From contig JAWKUA010000001.1 in NCBI GenBank assembly GCA_041398785.1, positions 1 to 64,000 of the forward strand: DNA of 64,000 bases. Reading direction: 5' to 3'. Positions 36,883 through 46,460 of the stretch are shown here, in pieces (within the stretch, counting starts at the first letter, position 1; every line of letters starts with the position of its first letter). The notes under the pieces are model-generated. The model was not told the DNA's origin. It worked only from the letters and a program-made list of their open reading frames with translations, and did no database searches. This DNA is from Planctomycetaceae bacterium. GTDB taxonomy: Bacteria > Planctomycetota > Planctomycetia > Planctomycetales > Planctomycetaceae. Made by a program: the position numbers and the translations under genes.

Positions 36883-37593
36883 ATGATTAGCCCAAAGTCC
36901 AGGACCAGCCGTAACAACAAACGCGATGAACAGCCGGATGACAAGCGTCGGCTTAACGGCCACACGGAAGACGACCAGCTGGATGAAGGTTCCGTCACTT
37001 TCAACATTCGAATGATGCGAAAGGGTGACAAGAGCAGCGCCGACTTTTTGTGGGCTCGCTTTTCACGTCGTCTGGAATTGCTGGTGAAGACTCGTCTGCA
37101 CCCGCGGCACCGGCATGTGTCGGACGAAGAGGATGTTGTTCTGGAATCACTGACGGAACTGTTCCGCGGCCTGCTGGACGGAAAGTACAGCGAACTTTTC
37201 GACCGGAACGACTTCTGGCGACTGCTGGTGACGGTTGCGTCGCGCAATGTGATCGACCACGTGAATCACGAAAAGCGTCAAAAGCGAGGCGGCGGTCATG
37301 TGCGGAACGAGTCGGCGCTGACCGGCGGAAAGCACGGCGGTTCACAGATGTCGCTGCTGGAACAGGTGGAATCGGATTGTCCGCCTCCGGATATGCAGTT
37401 GATGATTACGGAACACTGCACAGCGCTGCTGGAGTCTCTGAACAACGACGAACTGCGAACGATCGCGATCGAAAAGGCGGCGGGCGCTACGAATCAGGAA
37501 GTCGCCGACACCCTGGGGATCAGCCTGCGTTCCGTCGAACGCCGCGTCGCGGAGATTCGCGAACTGTGGAGCAGGCACGGCCTGGTCTGTTGA
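36883..37593 (+). CDS. ECF-type RNA polymerase sigma factor
   Basis: The protein has 236 residues. Region 2 spans SADFLWARFSRRLELLVKTRL to DFWRLLVTVASRNVIDHVNHEKRQKRGGG, and region 4 has the helix-turn-helix in RTIAIEKAAGATNQEVADTLGISLRSVERRVAEIRELW. An N-terminal extension of about 35 charged residues precedes region 2. The layout is that of the ECF groups expanded in planctomycetes. No anti-sigma factor or associated kinase gene is adjacent. Confidence 0.9.
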   Translation: MISPKSRTSRNNKRDEQPDDKRRLNGHTEDDQLDEGSVTFNIRMMRKGDKSSADFLWARFSRRLELLVKTRLHPRHRHVSDEEDVVLESLTELFRGLLDGKYSELFDRNDFWRLLVTVASRNVIDHVNHEKRQKRGGGHVRNESALTGGKHGGSQMSLLEQVESDCPPPDMQLMITEHCTALLESLNNDELRTIAIEKAAGATNQEVADTLGISLRSVERRVAEIRELWSRHGLVC

Positions 37594-37603
37594 TTCCGGG
37601 GAG

Positions 37604-38551
37604 TCACTGACCGGTCGCGAACACGGTGCGAGGCTGAATCTTCCGCCCCTGCCGCCGAATTTCCCCCAGTGCCAGCAGTTGCGTCCCGCATGGTGACAAC
37701 AGAGCGACTTGTGGCGGTGCCGGATCGACATCGCGCGCGGCGGATTCTGACGCTGACGCTTTCGTCAAACGCGATTTCTGAAGTTCCAGAACACGTCCTT
37801 TGGCGACGCATTCTGTTTCCTCCTCCGTGCAAACGTACGCGGCGATCCCGTCCACGATTCGAATGGCCGGCGTGATGTTCGCCGGCAGGTTTTCCGGCGA
37901 CAAAGTCTGCGGATCGATCGCGTCGGCAACAGCAAACGACCCGATCCGCGTTCGCTGCAGCGCGGACATCAGTGCTCCACATTCCAGCATTTCGCCCAGG
38001 TCGCGAGCGATCGAGCGGATGTATGTGCCGGACCCGCAACTGATCCGCAGCGTCGCCAGCGGCCATTCGTAGTTCAGTAACTCAATCAAATCGACTCGAA
38101 CTCTTCTGGCGGCCAGTTCCACGTCTTTGCCTTTGCGAGCCAGTTCGTACGCCCGGCGTCCGCCAACGTGAACTGCCGAATATGCCGGCGGCGTTTGTTC
38201 AATCAGGCCGACAAACGACGTCAGTGCTTCGCGAAGCCGCGATTCCGAAGGAGTCGCTTGTGGCGGCGGTGACTGTTCGATGGTACCGGTATTGTCATCG
38301 GTATCACTGCGCTGCCCGAATTTGAATTCCGCGAGGTACGTTTTCGATGGCTGCTGCAGCAGCGAAATCAGGCGTGTGGCCTGGCCGACACAAACCAGCA
38401 GGACTCCCGTGGCCATGGGATCAAGAGTTCCCGCGTGGCCGACTTTGGCCGGCTTTGCCAGACGCTGCACGACATTGACCACATCGCGCGAGGTCACACC
38501 GGCAGGCTTGTTCAGATTTAACACGCCAAAGAGTTCCGGTCGATGGCTCAT
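37604..38551 (-). CDS. truB: tRNA pseudouridine(55) synthase
   Basis: From ATG 38551 the product has 315 residues; an in-frame ATG at 38566 is equally possible. LNLNKPAGVTSRDVV and KVGHAGTLDPMATGVLLVCVG carry the catalytic Asp (GTLDP). SKTYLAEFKFG, PPAYSAVHVGGRRAYELARKG and CGSGTYIRSIARDLGE are the remaining family motifs. It modifies U55 of the tRNA T loop. A non-conserved Ser/Ala-rich stretch near the C-terminus (KASASESAARDVD) interrupts the PUA-like region. Confidence 0.95.
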   Translation of the reverse strand: MSHRPELFGVLNLNKPAGVTSRDVVNVVQRLAKPAKVGHAGTLDPMATGVLLVCVGQATRLISLLQQPSKTYLAEFKFGQRSDTDDNTGTIEQSPPPQATPSESRLREALTSFVGLIEQTPPAYSAVHVGGRRAYELARKGKDVELAARRVRVDLIELLNYEWPLATLRISCGSGTYIRSIARDLGEMLECGALMSALQRTRIGSFAVADAIDPQTLSPENLPANITPAIRIVDGIAAYVCTEEETECVAKGRVLELQKSRLTKASASESAARDVDPAPPQVALLSPCGTQLLALGEIRRQGRKIQPRTVFATGQ

Positions 38552-38647
38552 CTGCGGGACGATCATTCGTCTGAGTCTGATTCGGGTGAGTCGTTGGTCA
38601 CCGGAACGAAATTGGCGAAAGCGGCACGGGCATCTCCACCGGCATCG

Positions 38648-39658
38648 TCACTCGCCGGCGCGGGGATGTCGACTTCGCTGGGCCAGAACGTCCAGGACCA
38701 GGACCACGGACATTGAAAGGGCGAACACCACCACGGTCAGCCAGACGTCGGCCGACAGGTTTTGCGGAATAACGTGTTCGAACACCTTGTGCTTCACGTC
38801 AGCGGTCTCCGGCGTGAGATCCTTCTGAAACGGCCACAGGCGATACAGCGAACCGATCATGAAACCGCACAACACCGACATCGTCATGTCGTGCCTGTGC
38901 GCGAGCAGCCAGCGCAGGATGCGACTGAAGGACAGCAGTCCCGTAACGCAGCCCAGCGCGAAGACAGCGACCGTCGACAGCACCGTCAGATTCAGATCAC
39001 CATGCAGAATGCTGCGCAGGCTGTCCACGATCGTGTCATATCGCCGCAACAGCAGCAAAATGAAGGCGCCGCTGATTCCCGGAAGAATCATGGCTGTGAT
39101 CCCCACCATTCCGCAGATGAACAGATACCAATACGTGTCCGGAGGATTCTGCAGAGCCGGCAGCGTCACCAGTCGCAGAGCAAAGACCGCTCCCAGCAGC
39201 AGACCTCCGACGTATTGAAGTTTCCAGACGCTGACCATGCGGCCGACAAGAACGCTGGAGGCCAGAATCAATCCGGCAAATGCGGAATATGTCAGCGATC
39301 GATAATCCGTCAGCAGTTGCTTCATCACCGACGCCAGACCGGCAGCGCCCAGCAGGATTCCAACAAGGAGCGGGATCACAAATCGCAGATCGATTCGGTT
39401 CGCGGCGGCGACCCAGCGCCGGTCGAACAGCATTCGCAGCAGGTCTCGGTCACAGCGACTAATCGCCGTCAGCAGTCGTTCGTAGATTCCCAGAATCAGT
39501 GCCATGGTTCCGCCGGACACGCCGGGAACGATGTCGGCGGTTCCCATCACGAATCCGCAGCCGATCGTTTTCAGGGTGGCGACGGCGACGTGGCTGTCAA
39601 CGGCGGTGGCGGAAGTCGATTCCCTGGCGGAACCTGATTCACTGGTTGGCGAAGCCAT
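38648..39658 (-). CDS. DUF368 membrane protein (PopT-type polyprenyl-phosphate transporter)
   Basis: From ATG 39658 the product has 336 residues and about nine membrane helices. The DUF368 signature GFVMGTADIVPGVSGGTMAL and the second ITAMILPGISGAFILLLL are intact. DUF368 proteins have been identified as undecaprenyl-phosphate flippases (PopT) that recycle the lipid carrier of cell-wall synthesis, a role shared with DedA-family proteins. It is 97 bp from truB and not otherwise clustered. Confidence 0.85.
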   Translation of the reverse strand: MASPTSESGSARESTSATAVDSHVAVATLKTIGCGFVMGTADIVPGVSGGTMALILGIYERLLTAISRCDRDLLRMLFDRRWVAAANRIDLRFVIPLLVGILLGAAGLASVMKQLLTDYRSLTYSAFAGLILASSVLVGRMVSVWKLQYVGGLLLGAVFALRLVTLPALQNPPDTYWYLFICGMVGITAMILPGISGAFILLLLRRYDTIVDSLRSILHGDLNLTVLSTVAVFALGCVTGLLSFSRILRWLLAHRHDMTMSVLCGFMIGSLYRLWPFQKDLTPETADVKHKVFEHVIPQNLSADVWLTVVVFALSMSVVLVLDVLAQRSRHPRAGE

Positions 39659-40099
39659 GATTCGAGCGATCGGAAAGTTTGTCAGTGGGCGAGCTTCAGA
39701 CTCGGAAAGTTGTGCCGGATTCTGAGGGGAGTTGTCTTGCAAGGTCAATAGCGGTCAGTTTGCCGAAAAAAGCGGCTCCTCCGGGAAATGGAGCTGTTCA
39801 TCAAAATGCGTTTCAGGAGCGACCGGCCGACAGACCGTTAGCCGGCGGCAAGTCGATTCCGCCAGGTCTCGTTCCGTTGCGGCACGAGTTTTCCAAAACG
39901 TCACTATGCGCACTGACCGGGTGAATTTGTTACGATGTCTCAGGTCGCAAACGTGGCGGATTCCATGAAAAAGACGGGTTTGCGGCGCAGCAGATGTCGT
40001 TCGCGCTGACCTGACGCTGGTGCGGCCCGTACTGTTGAAAGTTCGATTTCAAGCGCCGCTGTGTTATGACAACGCTGGTGTTGCCGTGTCCGGAAATCC
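39659..40099. other. intergenic region, divergent leader
   Basis: This 441-bp gap separates the divergent DUF368 and DUF1501 genes. I see no RNA gene, repeat or defensible promoter. The open frames in it are short and unconserved in look. Confidence 0.45.
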
Positions 40100-41605
40100 A
40101 TGAGGTGCAGAGTCGTGACCACGCCACTGCTTTCCGATCTGAGTCATGCATTCGACGATGAGGCTGAACATCCGGCTCGTCGAGTCGATCCGTGCGTGTC
40201 GGCTCACCGAATGACGCGTCGGCACATGCTGAGGAATTCGGCGGTTGCGGCAGCCGCGGCGAGCCTGAGTCCCGCGCTGTACGGTTCCCCTGTCACGACG
40301 GCATCGCGGCGTTCGGTGATCTACATTTTTCTGTCCGGCGGACTCGGTCAGCAGGACAGCTTCGACATGAAGCCGGACGCGTCTGACGAGATTCGCGGCG
40401 AATTCCTGCCGATCGCGACTCGAACACCCGGGCTGCAGATCTGCGAACACATGCCGATGCTGGCCGAACGGAGCAACAAATGGGGGCTCGTTCGCAGTCT
40501 GACTCACCCGTACAACGAACATTCTCAGGGACACATGGTGATGCTTTCCGGCCGGACGCCAATGCCGGTCGGGTTCAATCCGTCGCTGCCGAAACCAACG
40601 GACCATCCATCGATCGCGGCCCTGCTGGGAACGCTGCTGCCGGAACGTGATGCTCTGCCGGCATCGGTCGTGCTGCCGGAAAAGCTGATTCACCGCACCG
40701 GGCGAGTCATCCCCGGACAGTTTGCCGGAACCATGGGAAGTCAGCGCGATCCGTGGTTTCTGGCCGCCAGCCGCTTCAACGCAAAGACCTACGGAGCGTG
40801 GCCGGAGTACGAATTCCATCACCAGACCGGCGGAGAAAAGTCCGGTGATCTGGAATTCCGCAGTCTCGGGCTGTCGCTGCCGCAGGGTGTTTCGAAGCCG
40901 CACTTCGACAACCGGCTTGCTCTGCTGCAGGAATTCGAACAGCCGGCTGCGGTGCCGGAATTCGAACCGTTCTCGCGATATCGTGAACGTGCGATCTCAA
41001 TGCTGGGGGATGGCCGGCTGAGCACTCTGTTTGACATTCACGACGCTGACGCTCGCGAACAGGATCGTTACGGACGCAACACGTTCGGATGGTCATTGCT
41101 GCTGGCGCGTCGGCTGGTGGAAGCCGGTGTCGGGTTCGTTCAGGTGAATCTGGGAAACAACGAAACCTGGGACACTCACGGAAATGCGTTTCCTCATCTG
41201 AAGAACTTCCTGTTTCCGCCGACGGATCGAGCCGTTTCAGCGCTGCTGGACGATCTTGATGACCGCGGCCTGCTGGATTCCACGCTGGTGGTGATGGCGG
41301 GCGAGTTCGGGCGGACGCCAAAGGTGTTCGGTCTGCCGGAACACTACAAGCTTCCGGGGCGGGATCACTGGGGAGCAGTGCAGTCGGTGCTGTTAGCGGG
41401 CTGCGGTTTCGACGGTGGCCTGACGATTGGCACCACCGACAGTCACGGCGGTTTCCCCGTGTCCGACCCGAAAACTCCGGAGATGCTGGCCGCCACGATG
41501 TACCGAGCGCTCGGCCTGCCTCGCGACACGAATTGGTACGACCTGCAGAATCGCCCGGCGCCGCTGTACAACGCCGAACCGATTCGCCCCGTCGCCGGTA
41601 CCTGA
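40100..41605 (+). CDS. DUF1501 protein with twin-arginine signal
   Basis: The protein has 501 residues. A twin-arginine export signal (MTRRHMLRNSAVAAAAASL at about residue 38) is followed by the DUF1501 alkaline-phosphatase-like core: VIYIFLSGGLGQQDSFDMKP, MLAERSNKWGLVRSLTHPYNEHSQGH, VVMAGEFGRTPKV and GRDHWGAVQSVLLAG. In planctomycetes such genes normally pair with a PSD1/DUF1549-DUF1553 cytochrome gene; here none is adjacent. The substrate is unknown; a sulfatase- or phosphatase-like hydrolytic role is likely from the fold. Confidence 0.88.
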   Translation: MRCRVVTTPLLSDLSHAFDDEAEHPARRVDPCVSAHRMTRRHMLRNSAVAAAAASLSPALYGSPVTTASRRSVIYIFLSGGLGQQDSFDMKPDASDEIRGEFLPIATRTPGLQICEHMPMLAERSNKWGLVRSLTHPYNEHSQGHMVMLSGRTPMPVGFNPSLPKPTDHPSIAALLGTLLPERDALPASVVLPEKLIHRTGRVIPGQFAGTMGSQRDPWFLAASRFNAKTYGAWPEYEFHHQTGGEKSGDLEFRSLGLSLPQGVSKPHFDNRLALLQEFEQPAAVPEFEPFSRYRERAISMLGDGRLSTLFDIHDADAREQDRYGRNTFGWSLLLARRLVEAGVGFVQVNLGNNETWDTHGNAFPHLKNFLFPPTDRAVSALLDDLDDRGLLDSTLVVMAGEFGRTPKVFGLPEHYKLPGRDHWGAVQSVLLAGCGFDGGLTIGTTDSHGGFPVSDPKTPEMLAATMYRALGLPRDTNWYDLQNRPAPLYNAEPIRPVAGT

Positions 41606-41851
41606 ATCAGCCGCTTACCGTGTGCCGCGTGGTTGTGATCAGCCGGCTTTCGGCAAGCGAGCTGCATCGCACTTCTCGAACCAGAGACTTCGGCAACCCG
41701 GAACGAAATGTCGCCTGACATCAAATTCCGCCGCCGTAGAATCGATGAAAAGTCTCCGTGCGACCCACGCGATCTTGCCCCGTGAAATGCAACGTACCGC
41801 CGTGAACTGCGCGGCTTGGCCACGCGGCGCTGGCAGCAGGAAAGTATTGAA

Positions 41852-43426
41852 GTGACACGCGATAACCAATTCACGGAACGTCCGGGTGATCTCCGGACGC
41901 GGCCAGCTCGCCCCGGCGCGGTGTCGCTGACGTTCGTGATTGGAGGCTTGCTGTGGATTCTGGTGATCGCCGCTTTGATTGCCATGTGGCAATTGAAGCG
42001 GAAGGAATCCGTCCAAAGCTCGCCGCAACAGACGTCGACACAGAATGCAGCGACGGCACGTGACGCAGCGACGGCAGTTGAAGAGCAGTCCGGTCAGGAC
42101 ACCGCCAGTGCCGCAGAAGACGGCGCGGCAGACGATGCTTCCCCGGCTTTAGTTGAACCGACGGTTAAGCTGAGTTTCCCGGCAAGGCATGTTCCCGATT
42201 TCGAGTTCGACGAATCAGAAGGCGGGACGGTCAGCAAGGAAAGTCTGATGGGCCGGCCGTGGGTGGCCAGCTTTGTGTTTACTCGCTGTATGGCCACGTG
42301 CCCGACCATTTCGATGGCCATGAAACGTCTGCACGATCGCGTCATCAAAGAAAACGCCGACGTGCAGTTTGTGACGTTTACCGTGGATCCGGAATTCGAC
42401 ACCGTTGACGTGCTGAAGCAGTATTCCGACGTGTATTCTCCCGACCGCAGCCGCTGGAAATTTGTCACCGGCAATCAGGACGAACTGTTCAGCCTGATCA
42501 TCAACGGGTTCGGGCTGTACGTGAAGGAAAACCTGGGAGAATCGCGGCGTCCGGGATTCGAGGTCGCGCATTCCAACCGAGTCGTGCTGGTCAACGAAGA
42601 AGGCGTTCCGGTCGGAACATTCCTGGCCACCAACGACGACGACATGGCTGCTCTGCGCCAAATTCTGACCGGGCAAAAACCGTTTCCGGAACCCGGTCCG
42701 CCGCTGACCATCACCGCCGGCGACGGAAGCCCGGTCCCGCTGGAAATCAACCTCCGCAAAGTCGATGAAGATGAAAACGGCAGCGACGAAGACTCCGCAC
42801 CGGAAACGCCGGACGCGGATTCCGCCGACTCCAACTCTGACGGAGACTTGCGGCAGCCGGAAGCCGAACCTCAGGCTTCCAGCGAACCGCCGCCCGATGA
42901 TTCCGCTGGCCACAGTATTCCCGCATCTGTTCCCGTCTCCGTCGCCGAACACAATGCCCGTGTTGACGATCAGCTTCCCGGCTGGGCGAGGCCGCTTCCG
43001 GCGGTCAACGCGTCTCTGAACGGGCTGGCGACATGCCTGCTGGCTTCCGGCTACATCGCGGTTCGCAGCGGAAATCATGCACTGCACCGAAACCTGATGC
43101 TCAGCGCGCTGCTGACGTCGGTGGTGTTTCTGACCAGCTATCTGGTGTATCACTATGCCCTGGGAAAATACACCGGCACGCACGGGCGAAAATTCAGTGG
43201 CGAAGGGATCTGGGCGGCCATCTATCCGCTGGTCCTTTGGCCGCATGTGATTCTGGCGGCGACCGTGCCATTTCTGGCAATCGGCGTCGTTCACCGGGCG
43301 CTTGCCAGGGAATGGGAAGCTCACAAACGACTGGCTCGCGTGACTTTTCCCATCTGGATGTACGTGTCTGTCACGGGAGTGCTAATCTACGGTATGCTGT
43401 ATCACTGGCCGGAAACCGCTGGATAG
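41852..43426 (+). CDS. SCO1/SenC copper chaperone fused to a DUF420 membrane domain
   Basis: From GTG 41852 the product has 524 residues. The order is an N-terminal membrane anchor (about 24-46), an acidic Ala/Glu linker, a thioredoxin-fold SCO domain with the copper ligands Cys146, Cys150 (FTRCMATCPT) and His240 (VAHSNRV), another long acidic linker (about 315-385), then a four-helix DUF420 domain (LNGLATCLLASGYIAVR, LTSYLVYHYALGKYTG, PHVILAATVPFLAIG, MYVSVTGVLIYGML). SCO proteins deliver copper to the CuA site of cytochrome oxidase and DUF420 proteins (CtaM-like) are also linked to oxidase maturation, so the fusion joins two assembly functions. Confidence 0.9.
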   Translation: MTRDNQFTERPGDLRTRPARPGAVSLTFVIGGLLWILVIAALIAMWQLKRKESVQSSPQQTSTQNAATARDAATAVEEQSGQDTASAAEDGAADDASPALVEPTVKLSFPARHVPDFEFDESEGGTVSKESLMGRPWVASFVFTRCMATCPTISMAMKRLHDRVIKENADVQFVTFTVDPEFDTVDVLKQYSDVYSPDRSRWKFVTGNQDELFSLIINGFGLYVKENLGESRRPGFEVAHSNRVVLVNEEGVPVGTFLATNDDDMAALRQILTGQKPFPEPGPPLTITAGDGSPVPLEINLRKVDEDENGSDEDSAPETPDADSADSNSDGDLRQPEAEPQASSEPPPDDSAGHSIPASVPVSVAEHNARVDDQLPGWARPLPAVNASLNGLATCLLASGYIAVRSGNHALHRNLMLSALLTSVVFLTSYLVYHYALGKYTGTHGRKFSGEGIWAAIYPLVLWPHVILAATVPFLAIGVVHRALAREWEAHKRLARVTFPIWMYVSVTGVLIYGMLYHWPETAG

Positions 43427-43450
43427 ATGACTCGGCCAATGCATCGTGAT

Positions 43451-43514
43451 GTGTGGCACTGACTGTGCCAGTGCATCTGCCCTGCGGAATCCACTGGCAC
43501 AGCCAGTGCCACAC
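43451..43514. repeat. REP-like palindrome, family 1 copy 2
   Basis: Arms 43451-43473 and 43492-43514 are 23 bp and pair at 22 of 23 positions around an 18-base loop. The arms share the TGGCACTG/CAGTGCCA theme with the copy at 8665-8723. It sits in the 300-bp gap between the SCO1-DUF420 gene and the small membrane-protein gene. Confidence 0.8.
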
Positions 43515-43735
43515 AACTCATCAACTCAGTGCTGACAGGGAACGAGTGCCTTGTCACGCCACAAGCGAGCGACCGCTAATGTTGAATCGTAGGAAGGACT
43601 TTCAGGTCCGTCGCAAGGCGCGATGGACAAAGTTGTTCGTCGTGCCGAGCGGAATGGCTGTCGCACACCACTCGTAACCTGAATTCAACGATGGCATCCC
43701 GAACCACAACTCACACTCATAAACGACGATCTGTC

Positions 43736-44032
43736 ATGAACCGGTTCCTGAAATCCACATTGCTCGGTGTGTCGCTGATGTTTGCGTCGGGGATTCTGCC
43801 GGCGTTCACGTCCACGGCCGCCGCGTGTCCGAATTGCAAGGCCGCGAATGAAACGGACAGCCGTCTGCCGCGAGCCTACATGTACAGCATTCTGTTCATG
43901 ATCGGCATGCCGGCGACGATCTTCACCGGCTTCGGACTCAGCTTCTATCGGATGACGAAGAATGCTCAGCGCGTTACCGAGGCGGCTGCCGCTGAAGCCG
44001 CGCCGACGGTGGCTGACGAAGTGATGGAATGA
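43736..44032 (+). CDS. small exported membrane protein with CPNC motif
   Basis: From ATG 43736 the product has 98 residues. A signal peptide ends near STAAA, directly followed by CPNCKAANE, then one membrane helix (AYMYSILFMIGMPATIFTGFGLSFY) and an Ala/Glu-rich cytoplasmic tail. The two Cys would face the periplasm and could bind copper or form a disulphide. It follows the SCO1-DUF420 gene, and its stop overlaps the GspE-type ATPase start by four bases, so it links the two groups. No family is recognised. Confidence 0.75.
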   Translation: MNRFLKSTLLGVSLMFASGILPAFTSTAAACPNCKAANETDSRLPRAYMYSILFMIGMPATIFTGFGLSFYRMTKNAQRVTEAAAAEAAPTVADEVME

Positions 44033-45267
44033 TGCCTGCTTCGGCATCGGCTTCCAGTCGGTCAACGCTGCCGCAGCTTTTTTCCCAGGCGATGGCGTCG
44101 CTGCCGGTTGCTTCGGAAAACTATGTTCCGCTGCTGGTGGACGTGCTGCTGAACGAAGCTCGGCGCCATCGAGCCAGCGATATTCACCTGGTACCCTCGT
44201 CAGCGTCACTTCGAATGCAGTGGCGCATTGACGGTGTGCTGCAGACGATTGCAGAGTTCGACGGCGACCTGTCTCCGCGCGTGGTGGCTCGGCTGAAAGT
44301 GCTGGCGGGACTGCTGACGTATCGGACCGATGTTCCACAGGAAGGCCGGATTTCTCACGCGGATGCCCGGGCCGATGTCGACGCCTGCGAGACTCGCGTC
44401 ACCACATTTCCGACGCTGCACGGCGAAAAAGCGGCCGTGCGTCTGTTCGCGACCACCGGCGAATTTCAGCACCTGGAACAGCTCGGTCTGCCGGCCGACA
44501 TCGAAGCCACGCTTCGCGACCTGCTGCAACAGACGTCCGGCGTCGTTCTGCTGACGGGGCCGTCGGGCAGCGGAAAGACAACCACCGTTTACGCATGCCT
44601 GCGGGAACTGGTCAGACTGTCCGGCGTGACTCGCAGTCTGATGACGCTGGAAGATCCTATTGAAGTCGAGGTGCCCGGGGTCACGCAGTCGCAGGTTCGT
44701 CCATCGGCCGGGTTCGACCTGGCCACCGGGCTGAAATCGATGATGCGGCAGGATCCGGACGTGATCATGGTGGGCGAAATCCGCGACCCCGGCACTGCCG
44801 AAAGCGTCTTTCAGGCGGCGCTGACCGGGCATCTGGTGCTGACCACGTTCCATGCCGGCAGCAGCGTGGAAGCGATCACGCGGCTGCTGGAAATGGGCAT
44901 CGAACCGTACCTGATCCGAAGTTCGCTGAAGGCTGTTGTCTGTCAGCGACTGCTTCGGCGAGCCTGCCCGGTCTGCCATTTCGGAGATTCCGAAGAATCG
45001 GCAGACAAAATCTCCGCAGCCGGTCATCCTTCCACCGGCTGTCAGACGTGCAGCGGCACGCGATTTCACGGACGATTCGTTACCGGCGAACTGCTGGATC
45101 CGAATGTTCCGGAATTCGCCCGGTCTGTCCTCGAACGCGAAGACGCGAAACGGCTGCAGTTGATTGCGGAAGAGTCGGGAATGACGACACTTCGTCAGCG
45201 AGCTGAAGCTGCCGTGAGGGATCGTCTGACTCTGCCGGAAGAAGTGTTTCGCGTACTCGGGCGGTAG
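44029..45267 (+). CDS. GspE/PilB-type secretion or pilus assembly ATPase
   Basis: The protein has 412 residues and lacks the N1E domain of full GspE. It begins with the N2E-like region (ASDIHLVPSSASLRMQWRIDGVL). The Walker A GPSGSGKTT is at residues 177-185, Asp box MTLEDPIE is at 206-213, and Walker B VIMVGEIRD is at 245-253. His box LTTFHA follows. The tetra-Cys zinc site is kept (CPVC...CQTC). It should be an active hexameric motor that drives the inner-membrane GspF platform. Confidence 0.93.
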   Translation: MMPASASASSRSTLPQLFSQAMASLPVASENYVPLLVDVLLNEARRHRASDIHLVPSSASLRMQWRIDGVLQTIAEFDGDLSPRVVARLKVLAGLLTYRTDVPQEGRISHADARADVDACETRVTTFPTLHGEKAAVRLFATTGEFQHLEQLGLPADIEATLRDLLQQTSGVVLLTGPSGSGKTTTVYACLRELVRLSGVTRSLMTLEDPIEVEVPGVTQSQVRPSAGFDLATGLKSMMRQDPDVIMVGEIRDPGTAESVFQAALTGHLVLTTFHAGSSVEAITRLLEMGIEPYLIRSSLKAVVCQRLLRRACPVCHFGDSEESADKISAAGHPSTGCQTCSGTRFHGRFVTGELLDPNVPEFARSVLEREDAKRLQLIAEESGMTTLRQRAEAAVRDRLTLPEEVFRVLGR

Positions 45268-45387
45268 GCCGCGGCGTTCAGGACAACCCGTTCAACGCGG
45301 AAGACCCGGCGCGCGATCGTCTGTCAGCAGCCGCGAATTCAAACGCCGCCGCCGTGATGTTTCCACTGTGACTACTTCCTTCAATCC

Positions 45388-46452
45388 ATGCCCCTGACGT
45401 CGCCCACTATCAACGACATTCAGTATCTGGCCGAGGAAGTTCGGGCGCTGGCCGCAGCGGGGTTGCCACTGGAAACGCATCTGGCCGACGCCGGGTATGG
45501 ACATGGATCGCGGCTGCAGACATTGACGAATCAAATCTCCGACGATCTTTCGCGGGGAAAGTCGCTGCCGGAGACAATCGCCGAACACGGAGCCGGCGCT
45601 TCCCGATTGCTGGCCTCCGCGGTCGCCGCCGGAATGCGGTCCGGCGACCTGGCGTCATCGATCGAATTGCTGGGCGACCTGGCCGCGGACGTTGCCGTGC
45701 TGCGGCGACGGATCCTGCAGTCGCTGGCGTACCCGCTGACAATCACAGCCATCGCGGTCGTGTTGTTCACACTCTTTGTTCGAACATTCCTGGATCGCAT
45801 GCGGACGGTGTTTGCCGACCTGCGAATCCCCGTGTCTCCCTATCTGCAGACGGCACTGGATCTGGATCACAACAATCCGTATTGGCCGTGGATTTTTCCG
45901 GCTGTTGCCATCGTTGTGTTTCTGGTGTGGATGTTGACCGGTCGCGCCGGAGCCGTCACGTTCGGCGGTCCTGAAAGGCTGCTGCTTCTGTTTCCCGGCG
46001 TGAAGGGAATGGTGCGGGACCTGCAGTTCTACACGCTGACTCGCATGCTGGGGCTGCTGGTGGAACGGCAGGTGCCGCTGCCCGACGCGTTGCTGCTGGC
46101 CGGCGGAGCATGCGGAAGCCGGCGACTCGATCACGCCTGCAGAACCGCCGCCGGACAGATCTCCGCCGGTAGCCTGCCGAAAGTTTCCCGATCGGAATCC
46201 TGGTCCGCGGGAAAGCTGCCTCCATTGCTGCAGGCAACACTGGAAAACACCGGTCGACAGGAAGATCGGCTGCGCTTGCGGCTGGCGGGAGTCGCCGGGC
46301 ACTATCAGCGCCGCCTGGAAATCAGCGCGATGTGGTTCCGCAGCATCATTCCTGTCGCCATGTTTGTGACCATCGGTGCCGGTACGGTTGTGGTGTACGG
46401 GCTGACGGTGTTCTGGCCGATCACGGAGCTTTATCAACGGTTGGGAAGCTGA
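45388..46452 (+). CDS. GspF-like inner-membrane platform protein, copy 1
   Basis: The protein has 354 residues. It has a T2SSF domain at the N-terminus (LAEEVRALAAAGLPLETHLADAG to MRSGDLASSIELLGDLAADV), then membrane helices, a second T2SSF-like half (LTRMLGLLVERQVPLPDALLLAGG) and C-terminal helices. The usual VxPxFxxIFxxxGxxLP motif is degenerate here (FLDRMRTVFADLRIPVS). It is the first of three consecutive GspF homologues and starts 120 bp after the ATPase gene. Confidence 0.85.
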   Translation: MPLTSPTINDIQYLAEEVRALAAAGLPLETHLADAGYGHGSRLQTLTNQISDDLSRGKSLPETIAEHGAGASRLLASAVAAGMRSGDLASSIELLGDLAADVAVLRRRILQSLAYPLTITAIAVVLFTLFVRTFLDRMRTVFADLRIPVSPYLQTALDLDHNNPYWPWIFPAVAIVVFLVWMLTGRAGAVTFGGPERLLLLFPGVKGMVRDLQFYTLTRMLGLLVERQVPLPDALLLAGGACGSRRLDHACRTAAGQISAGSLPKVSRSESWSAGKLPPLLQATLENTGRQEDRLRLRLAGVAGHYQRRLEISAMWFRSIIPVAMFVTIGAGTVVVYGLTVFWPITELYQRLGS

Positions 46453-46460
46453 GTCCGGAT

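Noticed and set aside
42215..43324. A 369-codon frame antisense to SCO1-DUF420
   Set aside because: The sense gene has copper ligands and membrane helices; the antisense product is low-complexity and without domains.
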